Below, in pieces: positions 17,046 through 24,632 of a DNA stretch of 64,000 bases. Source of the stretch: Pengzhenrongella frigida. Lineage in GTDB: Bacteria > Actinomycetota > Actinomycetes > Actinomycetales > Cellulomonadaceae. The DNA lies in contig NZ_SDWW01000004.1 of NCBI RefSeq assembly GCF_004168625.1, positions 62,001 to 126,000 of the forward strand, given 5' to 3'. Made by a program: the position numbers and the translations under genes. The notes under the pieces are model-generated. The model did no database searches. It was not told where the DNA came from and worked only from the letters and a program-made list of their open reading frames with translations. Every line of letters begins with the position of its first letter. Positions within the stretch are counted from its first letter, which is position 1.

Positions 17046-18908
17046 ATGAGTTCTCCGGCAGTCCCAGACCATGCCCAGGGTCGCGCACGCCGATTGGCAT
17101 TGGTGGCCGTGGGCGCCCTGGTCGCGCTGCTTGGCGGCGTGACCGCCCCGGCCTCCGCCGACTACGTCCTGATCGAGGGGGACGGGTCGACCTGGAGCCG
17201 GGTCATCGTCAACCAGTGGGTCGCCGATGTCAGCGCGAACGGGATCCAGGTCGTCTACAGCGGTGGTGGCTCGTCGCTCGGACGGAAGAACTTCGCCCAC
17301 TACCAGGACGACTTCGCGATCACCGAGATCCCCTACCAGGGGACTGACGAGTTCGGCGCGCCAGACACCTCACTGGGCCGGCCGTACGCCTATGTGCCGA
17401 TCGTGGCGGGCGGGACAGCCTTCAGCTACCACGTCGAGGTCGGCGGCAAGCTGATGCGAGACGTACGCCTCTCCGGTGCGACGATCGCGAAGGTCTTCAC
17501 CAACCAGATCGTCAACTGGTCCGACCCAGCCATCGCGGCAGACAACAACGGTCGCCTCTTCCCGAACCTGCCCATCGTCCCCGTCGTCCGTGCGGACCCG
17601 TCAGGGACGACCGCTCAGCTCACCGGGTGGCTGAACAGCCAGTTCCCGGCGATCTGGCAGCCCTACTTCGGCAAGGCAGGCCAGTCCACCTACTACCCGA
17701 CCAAGAGCGGAGCCAGGATGCTCTCGGCGGCCGGTTCCGACCAGCTGATGAACACGATCTCGTCAAGCGCGGGCAACGGCACGATCGGGTACGTCGAGTA
17801 CTCCTACGCGCTGAACAAGGACTACCCGGTGGTCAAGCTGCTCAACGCTGCCGGCTACTTCGTCGAGCCCTCGGCCCTGAACGTCGCCGTCGCTCTGACC
17901 AAGGCGAAGATCGATGACGACGACGCTACGTCGCCCGGATACATGACGGCGATCCTTGACGACGTCTACACCAACCCCGACCCGCGCGCGTATCCGTTGT
18001 CGTCCTACTCATACCTGATCCTGCCCACCGGGCCGTCGGGTTCCGGCGCGGGCCAGGACTCTCGGATGACGACGCTCAAGCGGCAGTCGTTGCTTGACCT
18101 GATGTTCTATGGCCTGTGCGAGGGCCAGGCCAAGGCCATGGACTACGGCTACTCGCCGTTGCCTTTGAACCTCGTGCAGGCCGGGTTCGAGCAGCTCGGC
18201 AAGCTCAAGACCGCTGACGCGAACGTCGACATCCAGAACCGCGACGCGACCAAGTGCAACAACCCGACCTTCGTTGCCGGTGACCTCAATGCCAACCATC
18301 TGGCTGACATTGCGCCCATGCCTGCAACCTGTGACGCAGCCGGGTTCGGCCCTTGCCTATCCGCCGGTCAGGACGGCACCGGCATTGATACGGGGGGTGG
18401 CATCCGGATGACCCTCGGAGTGCCGTCCGCGCCGGTAACGCCGGCCGGCCTCGTCCTCGCCGTACCGACGGACGCAGGCATCTCGCTTACGGGTCAACGA
18501 GACCCGGGCAACACCCGCGTCACCGCGAGCGCGGCAGTGCCGACGATCACGGTTGTCGACACCCGCACCGACGACCTGATCACCAGTTGGCAGGTCCACG
18601 CCCAGGCGCAAGCGTTCACCGGAGGGACGGGGATCGTCGATGCCAAGTACCTGGGTTGGACCCCCGAGATACATCAGGTCGTCGCCGAAACCGGCGGGCT
18701 ACTCGCCGCGCGGGCCGGCTCCGCCGTGCCGTCCTTCCTGAACGACATGGCGAGCAGCGGCCTCAGCGTGGGCCAGGTGCTGGGTGGGACGACCTCCAGT
18801 GGACGGGGCACGACGACCCTCGGAGCAGTTCTCGACCTCGCAATCCCGAGCAACACGGCCCAGGGGAGCTACACCTCGACGCTCACCATCACGCTGGTGG
18901 CTGGTTAG
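17046..18908 (+). CDS. Secreted PstS-like protein with C-terminal WxL-like beta domain
   Basis: 620 aa. A Sec signal peptide ends at about Ala38 (TAPASA), so the protein is exported. Residues 40-410 resemble the phosphate-binding protein PstS (EGDGSTWSRVIVNQW, VVYSGGGSSLGRKNF, ITEIPYQG, VVRADPSGTTAQL, GTIGYVEYSYAL) but no pst transporter genes are nearby. Residues about 440-620 form a Thr/Val-rich beta domain ending AQGSYTSTLTITLVAG, like the tail of WxL-type cell-wall-associated proteins. There is no lipobox and no membrane anchor. AGGAG precedes ATG 17046; upstream in-frame codons are unlikely. Codon use is less GC-biased than that of its neighbours, which suggests transfer. A ligand-binding or adhesive surface role is inference. 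Confidence 0.8.
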   Translation: MSSPAVPDHAQGRARRLALVAVGALVALLGGVTAPASADYVLIEGDGSTWSRVIVNQWVADVSANGIQVVYSGGGSSLGRKNFAHYQDDFAITEIPYQGTDEFGAPDTSLGRPYAYVPIVAGGTAFSYHVEVGGKLMRDVRLSGATIAKVFTNQIVNWSDPAIAADNNGRLFPNLPIVPVVRADPSGTTAQLTGWLNSQFPAIWQPYFGKAGQSTYYPTKSGARMLSAAGSDQLMNTISSSAGNGTIGYVEYSYALNKDYPVVKLLNAAGYFVEPSALNVAVALTKAKIDDDDATSPGYMTAILDDVYTNPDPRAYPLSSYSYLILPTGPSGSGAGQDSRMTTLKRQSLLDLMFYGLCEGQAKAMDYGYSPLPLNLVQAGFEQLGKLKTADANVDIQNRDATKCNNPTFVAGDLNANHLADIAPMPATCDAAGFGPCLSAGQDGTGIDTGGGIRMTLGVPSAPVTPAGLVLAVPTDAGISLTGQRDPGNTRVTASAAVPTITVVDTRTDDLITSWQVHAQAQAFTGGTGIVDAKYLGWTPEIHQVVAETGGLLAARAGSAVPSFLNDMASSGLSVGQVLGGTTSSGRGTTTLGAVLDLAIPSNTAQGSYTSTLTITLVAG

Positions 18909-19265
18909 CCAAAAGCCAGGGAAGCCATCTGACTTGGCAAAATCAGGACATAGCGGGTGTATCCTGAGATTACCGACTTCGGGAAGAGAGAGTTGGCCGC
19001 GCCGCTGGTTTTCGAATTGGCGAGCGCGAGCACTTTTCCAAGGCGTGACGACGAAGAGCTGGCTGGCTGTACTCATTTGGCCACGGCGAGAAGATCGCTT
19101 CGTCAGCCGGTCGGGTGCCCCATCGAAGCGTCGAGTCCCTGGTGTCCATTTCCCATGACGCGCGCTCGTGGCACCAAGACATCACCTCACGCGTGGTTCC
19201 GCGCTGTCGCGCCGCGGGTTCGGCCACGCGCCCATTCGTGAGCACGACGTTTTCGAGGAGTTTTC
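18909..19265. other. 357-bp intergenic region, less GC-rich than its surroundings
   Basis: No convincing gene. TGGCTGGTTAGCCA (18898-18911), across the preceding stop codon, can form a small hairpin. CGCTTCG (19096-19102) pairs with CGAAGCG (19124-19130) around about 21 bases, a possible leader structure for the next gene. No known riboswitch class is recognised. CGAGGAG at 19253-19259 is the ribosome binding site of the next gene. Confidence 0.5.
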
Positions 19266-19538
19266 ATGAGTACTCAGCAAGATCAGCGATACCTCGTCCA
19301 TCTGGACATGCTTGCGGACGCGTTCGATCCGAACGATGCCGTCGAGGCCGTCATGGTGGCGCTGGAACGACTCGGCGGCCTGGCCAATTTCATCTACCGC
19401 GTGGAAGAGGTCGGGACCGATTCCCGAGCGTGGGTCGACCTCGTCCGGGTCGACTCCACGAGTGCCCTGGCAGGCCAGAAAGAAGGGCTCGGCACCGCCG
19501 TTGGGGGCAGTCGGTTTCCCGGCGAGTTTCTCGGCTGA
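19266..19538 (+). CDS. Small protein of unknown function
   Basis: 90 aa from ATG 19266, with GAGGAG 7 bases upstream. The N-terminal half is compact and hydrophobic/acidic (YLVHLDMLADAF, DAVEAVMVALERLGGLANFIYRVEEV) and the C-terminal third is Gly-rich. It has no signal peptide or membrane helix. Codon bias is weaker than in the core genes. It lies between the PstS/WxL-like gene and another small gene, and may form a unit with the latter ending at the 19960 hairpin. I do not recognise the family. Confidence 0.55.
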   Translation: MSTQQDQRYLVHLDMLADAFDPNDAVEAVMVALERLGGLANFIYRVEEVGTDSRAWVDLVRVDSTSALAGQKEGLGTAVGGSRFPGEFLG

Positions 19539-19575
19539 GCCGATCTCGTCGGGCGGCCTGCGATCCTCGGGTCGG

Positions 19576-19905
19576 ATGCCGCCTGGCACGCCCGTCACGG
19601 CTGCACCGCAACCCGTGGTGGGTGCGGGACGCGGTAACGCGCGGGTCCGACACTTCGCCGGGATCGACGCGCTGATCGAGGTCAAGGAACGCGACCTGCG
19701 GCGCGCGGTGTGGGAGGTTCCCGATCGTGAGCGGAGCCGGCGGATCGAGGGCATGGCGGCCGGGGCGCTCCGGGGCGGGCAGCTCGCTGCGAGCGCTCGG
19801 CTCGCGCAGGCCCGTCGGGTCGCGCTCACTCAGCGGCAGCAGCCGCAGCAGCCGCAGCAACCGCGGCAGCAACCGCAGCCGCAGCAACCGACACCGCAGC
19901 GGTGA
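19576..19905 (+). CDS. Small basic protein with a Gln/Pro-rich tail
   Basis: 109 aa from ATG 19576. Residues 25-80 are predicted helical and charged (IDALIEVKERDLRRAVWEV, then RERSRRIEGMAAGALRGG). The last 25 residues are a QPQ-type low-complexity tail. Third-position GC is high, supporting coding, but no clear ribosome binding site is visible and the start may be wrong; the frame is open back to 19312. Function unknown. An 18-bp terminator hairpin follows 55 bp downstream. Confidence 0.4.
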   Translation: MPPGTPVTAAPQPVVGAGRGNARVRHFAGIDALIEVKERDLRRAVWEVPDRERSRRIEGMAAGALRGGQLAASARLAQARRVALTQRQQPQQPQQPRQQPQPQQPTPQR

Positions 19906-20243
19906 TCGCGGCCGCGGCCGCAGCCGCACCGCGATCGAGATCGCGTGTCCGCCGAACAGAGATCGGGCACCTCACCCGCACAGGGTGAGGTGCCCGGTCT
20001 TGTGCAGTGGACCCGCGCCCACCCGTCCTGCTCGCGCTTGGACGTTGATCCAGACTCTAGGTGACGTGCGCCACTCGCGCATGGCGAAACGTCAAGTCCA
20101 GGTCATCGGTATCACTGGTGCTTCCCGGGCATGGCCAGGCGCCGGGTCGTCGCTCGGGAGACGTGCGGCGCGGTGGGGCGTGCGAGGAGGGGCGCGCGAC
20201 GCGCCGGTGCGGAACTTGCGCTTTTGTCCTTTTCGGTGCAATG
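19906..20243. other. Gap between the small genes and the riboswitch; upstream region of bldC
   Basis: 338 bp without a supported gene. It starts with CGATCGAGATCGCG-type short palindromes, contains the terminator at 19960-20000, and ends with a possible promoter for the bldC transcript (TTGCGC near 20217, AATGAT near 20240). The middle, 20001-20200, shows nothing I can assign. Confidence 0.4.
19960..20000 (+). terminator. Strong hairpin terminator
   Basis: The core GGGCACCTCACCC (19965-19977) pairs perfectly with GGGTGAGGTGCCC (19983-19995) around loop GCACA. The stem extends outward to about 18 bp with one G-U pair, and GTCTTGTG follows. It closes the unit that holds the two small genes. 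Confidence 0.85.
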
Positions 20244-20249
20244 ATTCCC

Positions 20250-20331
20250 CTTGTCAGCGAAACCGCAAACCCGTCGAGAGGCGGGGACGCAAAGCCACGG
20301 GGCCCATGGGCCAGCCGAGCTACCGAACGAC
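20250..20331 (+). ncRNA. Cyclic di-GMP-I (GEMM-I) riboswitch upstream of bldC
   Basis: The aptamer signatures are present in order: CCGCAAACC (20262-20270), stem CCCGTC/GGCGGG closed by a GAGA (GNRA) tetraloop (20270-20285), the invariant GGGACGCAAAGCC (20284-20296), stem GGGCCCATGGGCC, then AGCCGAGCTACCG (20313-20325). The closing P1 helix can pair TGTC (20252-20255) with GACA (20329-20332), which runs directly into the AGGAG (20332-20336) of bldC. This suggests ligand-dependent control of translation initiation. The aptamer class is well established; the regulatory direction is inference. Confidence 0.88.
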
Positions 20332-20343
20332 AGGAGCAAGACC

Positions 20344-20583
20344 ATGAACACCCCTCCCAACCCGCGTGCCTTCGGTGCCCCCGAGCAGCACCCCACCGGC
20401 GCTCTCCTGACGCCGTCTGAGGTTGCCTCGATGTTCCGGGTCGACCCGAAGACCGTCACGCGTTGGGCGAAGGCCGGCAAGATCTCCGCCATCCGCACCC
20501 TCGGTGGCCACCGCCGGTTCCACGAGGACGAGGTTCGTCAGCTCCTCGGTGGCGTGCCGGAGCAGCGGAACCCGACGGTCTGA
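20344..20583 (+). CDS. bldC: BldC-like MerR-type DNA-binding regulator
   Basis: 79 aa, essentially a single winged helix-turn-helix (LLTPSEVASMFRVDPKTVTR, AGKISAIRTLGGHRRF) with short flexible ends, the architecture of Streptomyces BldC, which binds head-to-tail on direct repeats and delays development. The start is ATG 20344, 7 bases after AGGAG. The transcript leader is a c-di-GMP-I riboswitch, so synthesis of this regulator should respond to c-di-GMP. It is monocistronic; peptide deformylase follows 157 bp later with its own ribosome binding site. Confidence 0.93.
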   Translation: MNTPPNPRAFGAPEQHPTGALLTPSEVASMFRVDPKTVTRWAKAGKISAIRTLGGHRRFHEDEVRQLLGGVPEQRNPTV

Positions 20584-20740
20584 CGTCCACGCCGCGTTGG
20601 CGCCGCGAACCGGCGCTACGTGAGATCCGCGAAGTGACTCGTCGACGATGCCTCCGGGATCATCGCGCCGATGGTGCACGTCGACACACCCCCGTTCACC
20701 CGTGCCACAGGAGCGATGCTCCTCATGGGAGGATTAGGGC

Positions 20741-21229
20741 ATGGCGATGAGAGAAATCCGCACGATCGGTGACCCGGTCCTGCGCACCCCGTGCGAACCG
20801 ATCACTGAAATCGACGCGCGGGTCCGGTCCTTGGTCGAGGATCTCCTCGAATCTGTCGACCACGAGGGCCGGGCCGGCCTGTCGGCGAACCAGATCGGGG
20901 TCAGCCTGCGGGCCTTCTCCTGGAACATCGAGGACGAGATCGGCTACGTGCTGAACCCGGTCATCGTCGAGCTCTCGCCGGACGACTACCAGGACGGCGA
21001 CGAGGGCTGCCTGTCGGTCCCCGGCCTCTGGTACCCGACGAAGCGTGCCTGGTACGCCCGCGTGGTCGGCACCGACCTCGACGGCAAGGAGGTCTCCGTC
21101 GAGGGGACCGAGCTCATGGCGCGCTGCCTGCAGCACGAGGTGGATCACCTCGACGGTTTGCTCTACTTGGACCGCCTCGAGCGGTCGGTCAGGAAGAAGG
21201 CGATGCGCGCCATGCGCGAACAGCTGTAG
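20741..21229 (+). CDS. def: Peptide deformylase
   Basis: A metalloenzyme of 162 aa that removes the N-formyl group from nascent proteins. The three motifs are GLSANQIG (46-53, a variant of GxGxAAxQ with Ser-Ala-Asn), EGCLSVPG with metal ligand Cys90, and QHEVDH with His132, Glu133 and His136. GGGAGGA precedes ATG 20741; ATG 20747 is also possible. The motif 1 variant GLSANQ is found in one of the actinobacterial deformylase groups, so a second copy elsewhere is likely. A short CGTGGC-gta-GCCACG hairpin follows the stop. Confidence 0.95.
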   Translation: MAMREIRTIGDPVLRTPCEPITEIDARVRSLVEDLLESVDHEGRAGLSANQIGVSLRAFSWNIEDEIGYVLNPVIVELSPDDYQDGDEGCLSVPGLWYPTKRAWYARVVGTDLDGKEVSVEGTELMARCLQHEVDHLDGLLYLDRLERSVRKKAMRAMREQL

Positions 21230-21345
21230 CCGTGGCGTAGCCACGTGCGGCATGATGGCCGCAGCACGGTTCATGACCGTGCACATCTCCTGCAGGGGGA
21301 TAGGTCGTTGGGGAAGACGAACCTCGACCCGTCAGGAGGCACGAC

Positions 21346-21843
21346 ATGGCTGTGATCACCCGAGGTGTGCTCTTTGTGCACTCGGCGCCCCGCGCGCTCT
21401 GCCCACATATCGAATGGGCAGCCGGCGGGGTATTGGGCGTGCGCCTGACCCTGGACTGGACCGAGCAGCCCGCGGCCCCCGGCATGTTCCGGGCGGAGCG
21501 GTCGTGGCAGGGCGAGCAGGGCATGGGCGCGCGCCTCACCTCGGGCCTGCGCGGCTGGGCCCACCTGCGGTACGAGGTGACCGAAGAGGCCAGCCACGGC
21601 GCGGACGGCGCCCGGTGGAGCCACACGCCGGAGCTCGGCATCTTCCATGCCGCCACCGACGTGCACGGCAACGTCGTGGTGCCCGAGGACCGCATCCGCG
21701 CGGCGCTCGAGCACGGCCGTGACGCGGCCCGGTTGCGGAGCGAGCTCGGGTTGGCGCTGGGGCAGGCCTGGGACGACGAGCTCGAGCCGTTCCGGTACGC
21801 CGGCGCGGGCGCGCCGGTGCGCTGGCTCCACCGGGTCGGCTGA
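21346..21843 (+). CDS. DUF3145 family protein
   Basis: 165 aa, a conserved actinobacterial protein of unknown function. Recognisable segments are ITRGVLFVHSAPRALCPHIE at the N-terminus, VRLTLDWTEQPAAPGMFRAE, and the C-terminal LGQAWDDELEPFRYAGAGAP. It is soluble, with no signal peptide. AGGAGG lies 7 bases before ATG 21346. It is transcribed alone and ends at a 17-bp hairpin facing the fab cluster. Confidence 0.9.
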   Translation: MAVITRGVLFVHSAPRALCPHIEWAAGGVLGVRLTLDWTEQPAAPGMFRAERSWQGEQGMGARLTSGLRGWAHLRYEVTEEASHGADGARWSHTPELGIFHAATDVHGNVVVPEDRIRAALEHGRDAARLRSELGLALGQAWDDELEPFRYAGAGAPVRWLHRVG

Positions 21844-21893
21844 CCCCAGCCGCCGTCGGCCCCTCGCGGACACCGGTCAGCCCGGCGCAGACA

Positions 21894-21936
21894 CGTCAGG
21901 CCCAGCGCGAAGGTGACTCTCGCGCTGGGCCTGACG
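21894..21936. terminator. Bidirectional terminator between the DUF3145 gene and fabF
   Basis: CGTCAGGCCCAGCGCGA (21894-21910) pairs perfectly over 17 bp with 21920-21936 around a 9-nt loop, between convergent genes. Confidence 0.9.
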
Positions 21937-21985
21937 GCGTCCGGGCCTATCTGCGTGCGGGGTGCGGGGCTGACCTCCGGTGCGG

Positions 21986-23230
21986 TCAGGCGCTCGTGAC
22001 CACCAGGGCGACGTTGTGGCCACCGAAGCCGAACGAGTTGTTGATCGCGGCCAGCGGGCCGGCCGGCAGCTCGCGCGGGGTGTTGCACACGAGGTCGAGC
22101 CCCAGGTCAGGCTCGGGCTGCGTGATGTTGATCGTCGGGGGAGCCAGGCGGTCGCGGAGCGCGAGGATCGTGAGGATCGTCTCGACCGCTCCGGCTGCAC
22201 CGAGCAGGTGGCCCATCATCGACTTGGTGGCCGAGAGCACCATGTGGTCGACGTCGTCCCCGAACAGGGACCGGATCGCGCGGGCCTCGATCATGTCGCC
22301 GACCGGGGTCGACGTCGCATGCGCGTTGAGGTGCACGATGTCGCGCGGGGTGAGGTCGGCGTCGGCCAGGGCCCGCTGCATCGCCACCGTCTGGCCGGCG
22401 CCGGTGGGCTCGGGTGCGGCGATGTGGAACGCGTCCGAGCTCGTGCCGAGGCCGCCGATCCGAGCGAGCACCCGCGCGCCTCGGGCCGCGGCGTGTGCGG
22501 CGCTCTCGAGGACGACGATCCCCGCACCCTCGCCGAGCACGAAGCCGTCGCGGGTGATGTCGTAGGGGCGCGAGGCGCCGGCGGGGTCGTCGTTGCGGGT
22601 CGAGAGTGCCTTCATCGCGGCGAACGAGGAGATCGGCATCGGGTGGACCGCTGCCTCCGTGCCGCCGGCGATGACGACGTCGGCCTTGCCGTCGCGGATC
22701 ATCTGGGTGCCGTAGGCGATGGCCTCGGCACCGGAGGCGCACGCCGACACGGGGGCGTGGGCGCCGGCGCGGGCGCCGAACTCGATCGACAGGTTGGCCG
22801 CGGGGGAGTTGGGCATGAGCATCGGGACCGTCATGGGCAGGGCGCGGCGGGCGCCCTTCTCCTGGATGGTGTCCCACGCGGACAGGATCGTCCAGACCCC
22901 GCCGATGCCGGAACCGACCACGGTGGCGAGGCGATCGCCGTCGACCACGGGCGAGCCGGCGTCGGCCCAGGCCTCGCGTGCGGCGATCATGGCGTACTGG
23001 GCGGACGGGTCCATCTTGCGGGTCTCGGGGCGGGTGAGGACCTCCGCGGCCGGCACGGCGAGGGTTCCGGCGAACGACACGGACATCTCGTACTTCTGCG
23101 CCCAGTCGTTGTCCAGGGTGCGCACGCCGGACTTGCCGGCAAGCGCCGCGGTCCACGTGCTCTCGACATCACCACCGAGGGGCGTGGTCGCGCCGAGTCC
23201 GGTGACGACGACGTCGATTGCGTTGGTCAT
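21986..23230 (-). CDS. fabF: Beta-ketoacyl-ACP synthase II
   Basis: Condenses malonyl-ACP with acyl-ACP in fatty-acid elongation; 414 aa from ATG 23230 with AGGAG upstream (the frame is open back to 23359). Thiolase-fold catalytic residues are Cys164 in VSACASG, His304 in NAHATSTPVGD and His341 in MMGHLLGAAG. It is the last gene of fabD-fabH-acpP-fabF. A strong hairpin in the 94-bp gap after acpP probably uncouples its expression level from that of acpP. Confidence 0.96.
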   Translation of the reverse strand: MTNAIDVVVTGLGATTPLGGDVESTWTAALAGKSGVRTLDNDWAQKYEMSVSFAGTLAVPAAEVLTRPETRKMDPSAQYAMIAAREAWADAGSPVVDGDRLATVVGSGIGGVWTILSAWDTIQEKGARRALPMTVPMLMPNSPAANLSIEFGARAGAHAPVSACASGAEAIAYGTQMIRDGKADVVIAGGTEAAVHPMPISSFAAMKALSTRNDDPAGASRPYDITRDGFVLGEGAGIVVLESAAHAAARGARVLARIGGLGTSSDAFHIAAPEPTGAGQTVAMQRALADADLTPRDIVHLNAHATSTPVGDMIEARAIRSLFGDDVDHMVLSATKSMMGHLLGAAGAVETILTILALRDRLAPPTINITQPEPDLGLDLVCNTPRELPAGPLAAINNSFGFGGHNVALVVTSA

Positions 23231-23266
23231 GACTGCTCCTGGGGCCGAGGATGACGGAATCCGGGG

Positions 23267-23299
23267 CGGGTGCTCACCAGCTTGGCTGGCGAGCACCCG
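23267..23299 (-). terminator. Intra-operon hairpin between acpP and fabF
   Basis: CGGGTGCTC pairs with GAGCACCCG and inside it CCAGC pairs with GCTGG around a 3-nt loop, with a single A/C mismatch between the two stems. No U-tract follows. It is a likely mRNA processing, stability or attenuation element that favours acpP. Confidence 0.7.
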
Positions 23300-23324
23300 A
23301 CCACGGCGATCGGGAACCGGCGAA

Positions 23325-23573
23325 CTACGCCTGGGCGCCCTGGATGAACTTGATGACATCGCCCACGCTCGAGAGGTTCTTGACCTCGTCGTCGGGGATG
23401 CGCACGCCGAACTTCTCCTCGGCGAGCGTGACGATCGTCATCATCGACAGCGAGTCGATGTCGAGGTCGTCGGTGAAGGACTTCTCGGGCAGGACGGAGT
23501 CGGTGGGCAGACCGGTCTCCTCGCTGACGATCTCGGCCAGTCCGGCCAGGATCTCCTGCTCGGTGTTCGCCAT
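23325..23573 (-). CDS. acpP: Acyl carrier protein
   Basis: Carries growing acyl chains on a 4'-phosphopantetheine arm; 82 aa, acidic, a four-helix fold with the attachment site Ser41 in DLDIDSLSMM. The start is ATG 23573 (MANTEQ) with AAGGAGA upstream; the frame extends 11 codons further without a better signal. It lies between fabH and fabF in the type II synthesis operon and is expected to be the most abundant product. Confidence 0.97.
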   Translation of the reverse strand: MANTEQEILAGLAEIVSEETGLPTDSVLPEKSFTDDLDIDSLSMMTIVTLAEEKFGVRIPDDEVKNLSSVGDVIKFIQGAQA

Positions 23574-23627
23574 CGTTGTCTCCTTGGGGTAGATCGTGCG
23601 GATCACGTACGGACGGAAGAAAGTCTC

Positions 23628-24632
23628 TCAGGGCAGGACGACGACCTGCGCCGCGTAGACCAGACCGGCGCCAAAACCGATCTGCAGCGCGAGGGCGCCG
23701 CTCTTGACCTGGCCCTCGCTCAGGAGGCGATCGGTCGCGATGCCGATCGAGCCTGCGGACGTGTTGCCGGTGTCGGCGATGTCGCGTGCGATCACGACCG
23801 ACTCGGGCAGCTTGAGCTGCTTGGCCATCAGGTCGATGATCCGCATGTTCGCCTGGTGGGGGATGAACGCGTCCAGATCGTCGGGCCCGACGCCGGCCGC
23901 GTCCATGGCCTTCTGCGCGACGGGGGTCATCTGCCAGACGGCCCACTTGAACACGCTCTGGCCCTCCTGGCGCAGGGTCGGCCAGCTGGCGTCATGGTCG
24001 CGCATGTCGAGGAACGAGTGCGTCTGGCGGATCGCGTTGGCCTGCGAGCCGTCCGAGCCCCACACCGTCGGGCCGATGCCGGGGGTGTCGGACGGGCCGA
24101 CGATCGCGGCGCCGGCGCCGTCACCGAGCAGGAACGAGATCGTCCGGTCGGTCGGGTCGACGAAGTCGCTCATCTTCTCGGCGCCGACCACGAGGACGTT
24201 GCGGGCGAGGCCGGACCGCACGAGAGCGTCCGCCTGGCCGATGGCGAAGCAGTAGCCGGCGCAGGCCGCGGAGATGTCCCACGCAGCCGCCGGGGTCGCG
24301 CCGATCCGGTCGGCGATGACCGCCGCGGCCGACGGGGTCTGGGTGAAGTTCGTCACCGTGGAGATCAGCACGGCGTCGATGTCCGCGCCCGTCAGGCCGG
24401 CGTGCTCGAGCGCGGCGAGGGCCGCCTTCTCAGCGAGGTCCAGCACGCTCGTGCTCGGCAGGGCGCGCCGACGCGTGACGATGCCGGTCCGCTGGCGGAT
24501 CCACTCGTCGGACGAGTCGATCGGCCCGGCGAGGTCGTCGTTCGTGACCGTCAGCTCGCCGCGGGCGGAGCCGATGCCGAGGATCCGCGTATGGGCCGGT
24601 CCAGTCGCCTGGGTCAGGGTCGCACGAGTCAC
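23628..24632 (-). CDS. fabH: Beta-ketoacyl-ACP synthase III
   Basis: Starts fatty-acid synthesis by condensing an acyl-CoA primer (branched or straight) with malonyl-ACP; 334 aa. The catalytic triad is Cys124 (SAACAGYCFA), His259 (FIPHQANMR) and Asn290 (DTGNTSAGS). The start is GTG 24632, overlapping the fabD stop (GTGA), with AGGAG 8 bases upstream, so translation is coupled to fabD. Confidence 0.96.
   Translation of the reverse strand: MTRATLTQATGPAHTRILGIGSARGELTVTNDDLAGPIDSSDEWIRQRTGIVTRRRALPSTSVLDLAEKAALAALEHAGLTGADIDAVLISTVTNFTQTPSAAAVIADRIGATPAAAWDISAACAGYCFAIGQADALVRSGLARNVLVVGAEKMSDFVDPTDRTISFLLGDGAGAAIVGPSDTPGIGPTVWGSDGSQANAIRQTHSFLDMRDHDASWPTLRQEGQSVFKWAVWQMTPVAQKAMDAAGVGPDDLDAFIPHQANMRIIDLMAKQLKLPESVVIARDIADTGNTSAGSIGIATDRLLSEGQVKSGALALQIGFGAGLVYAAQVVVLP

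Noticed and set aside
18957-19241. 94-codon frame in the gap after the PstS/WxL-like gene
   Set aside because: TTG start, no ribosome binding site, no codon bias and a mixed composition; treated as non-coding.
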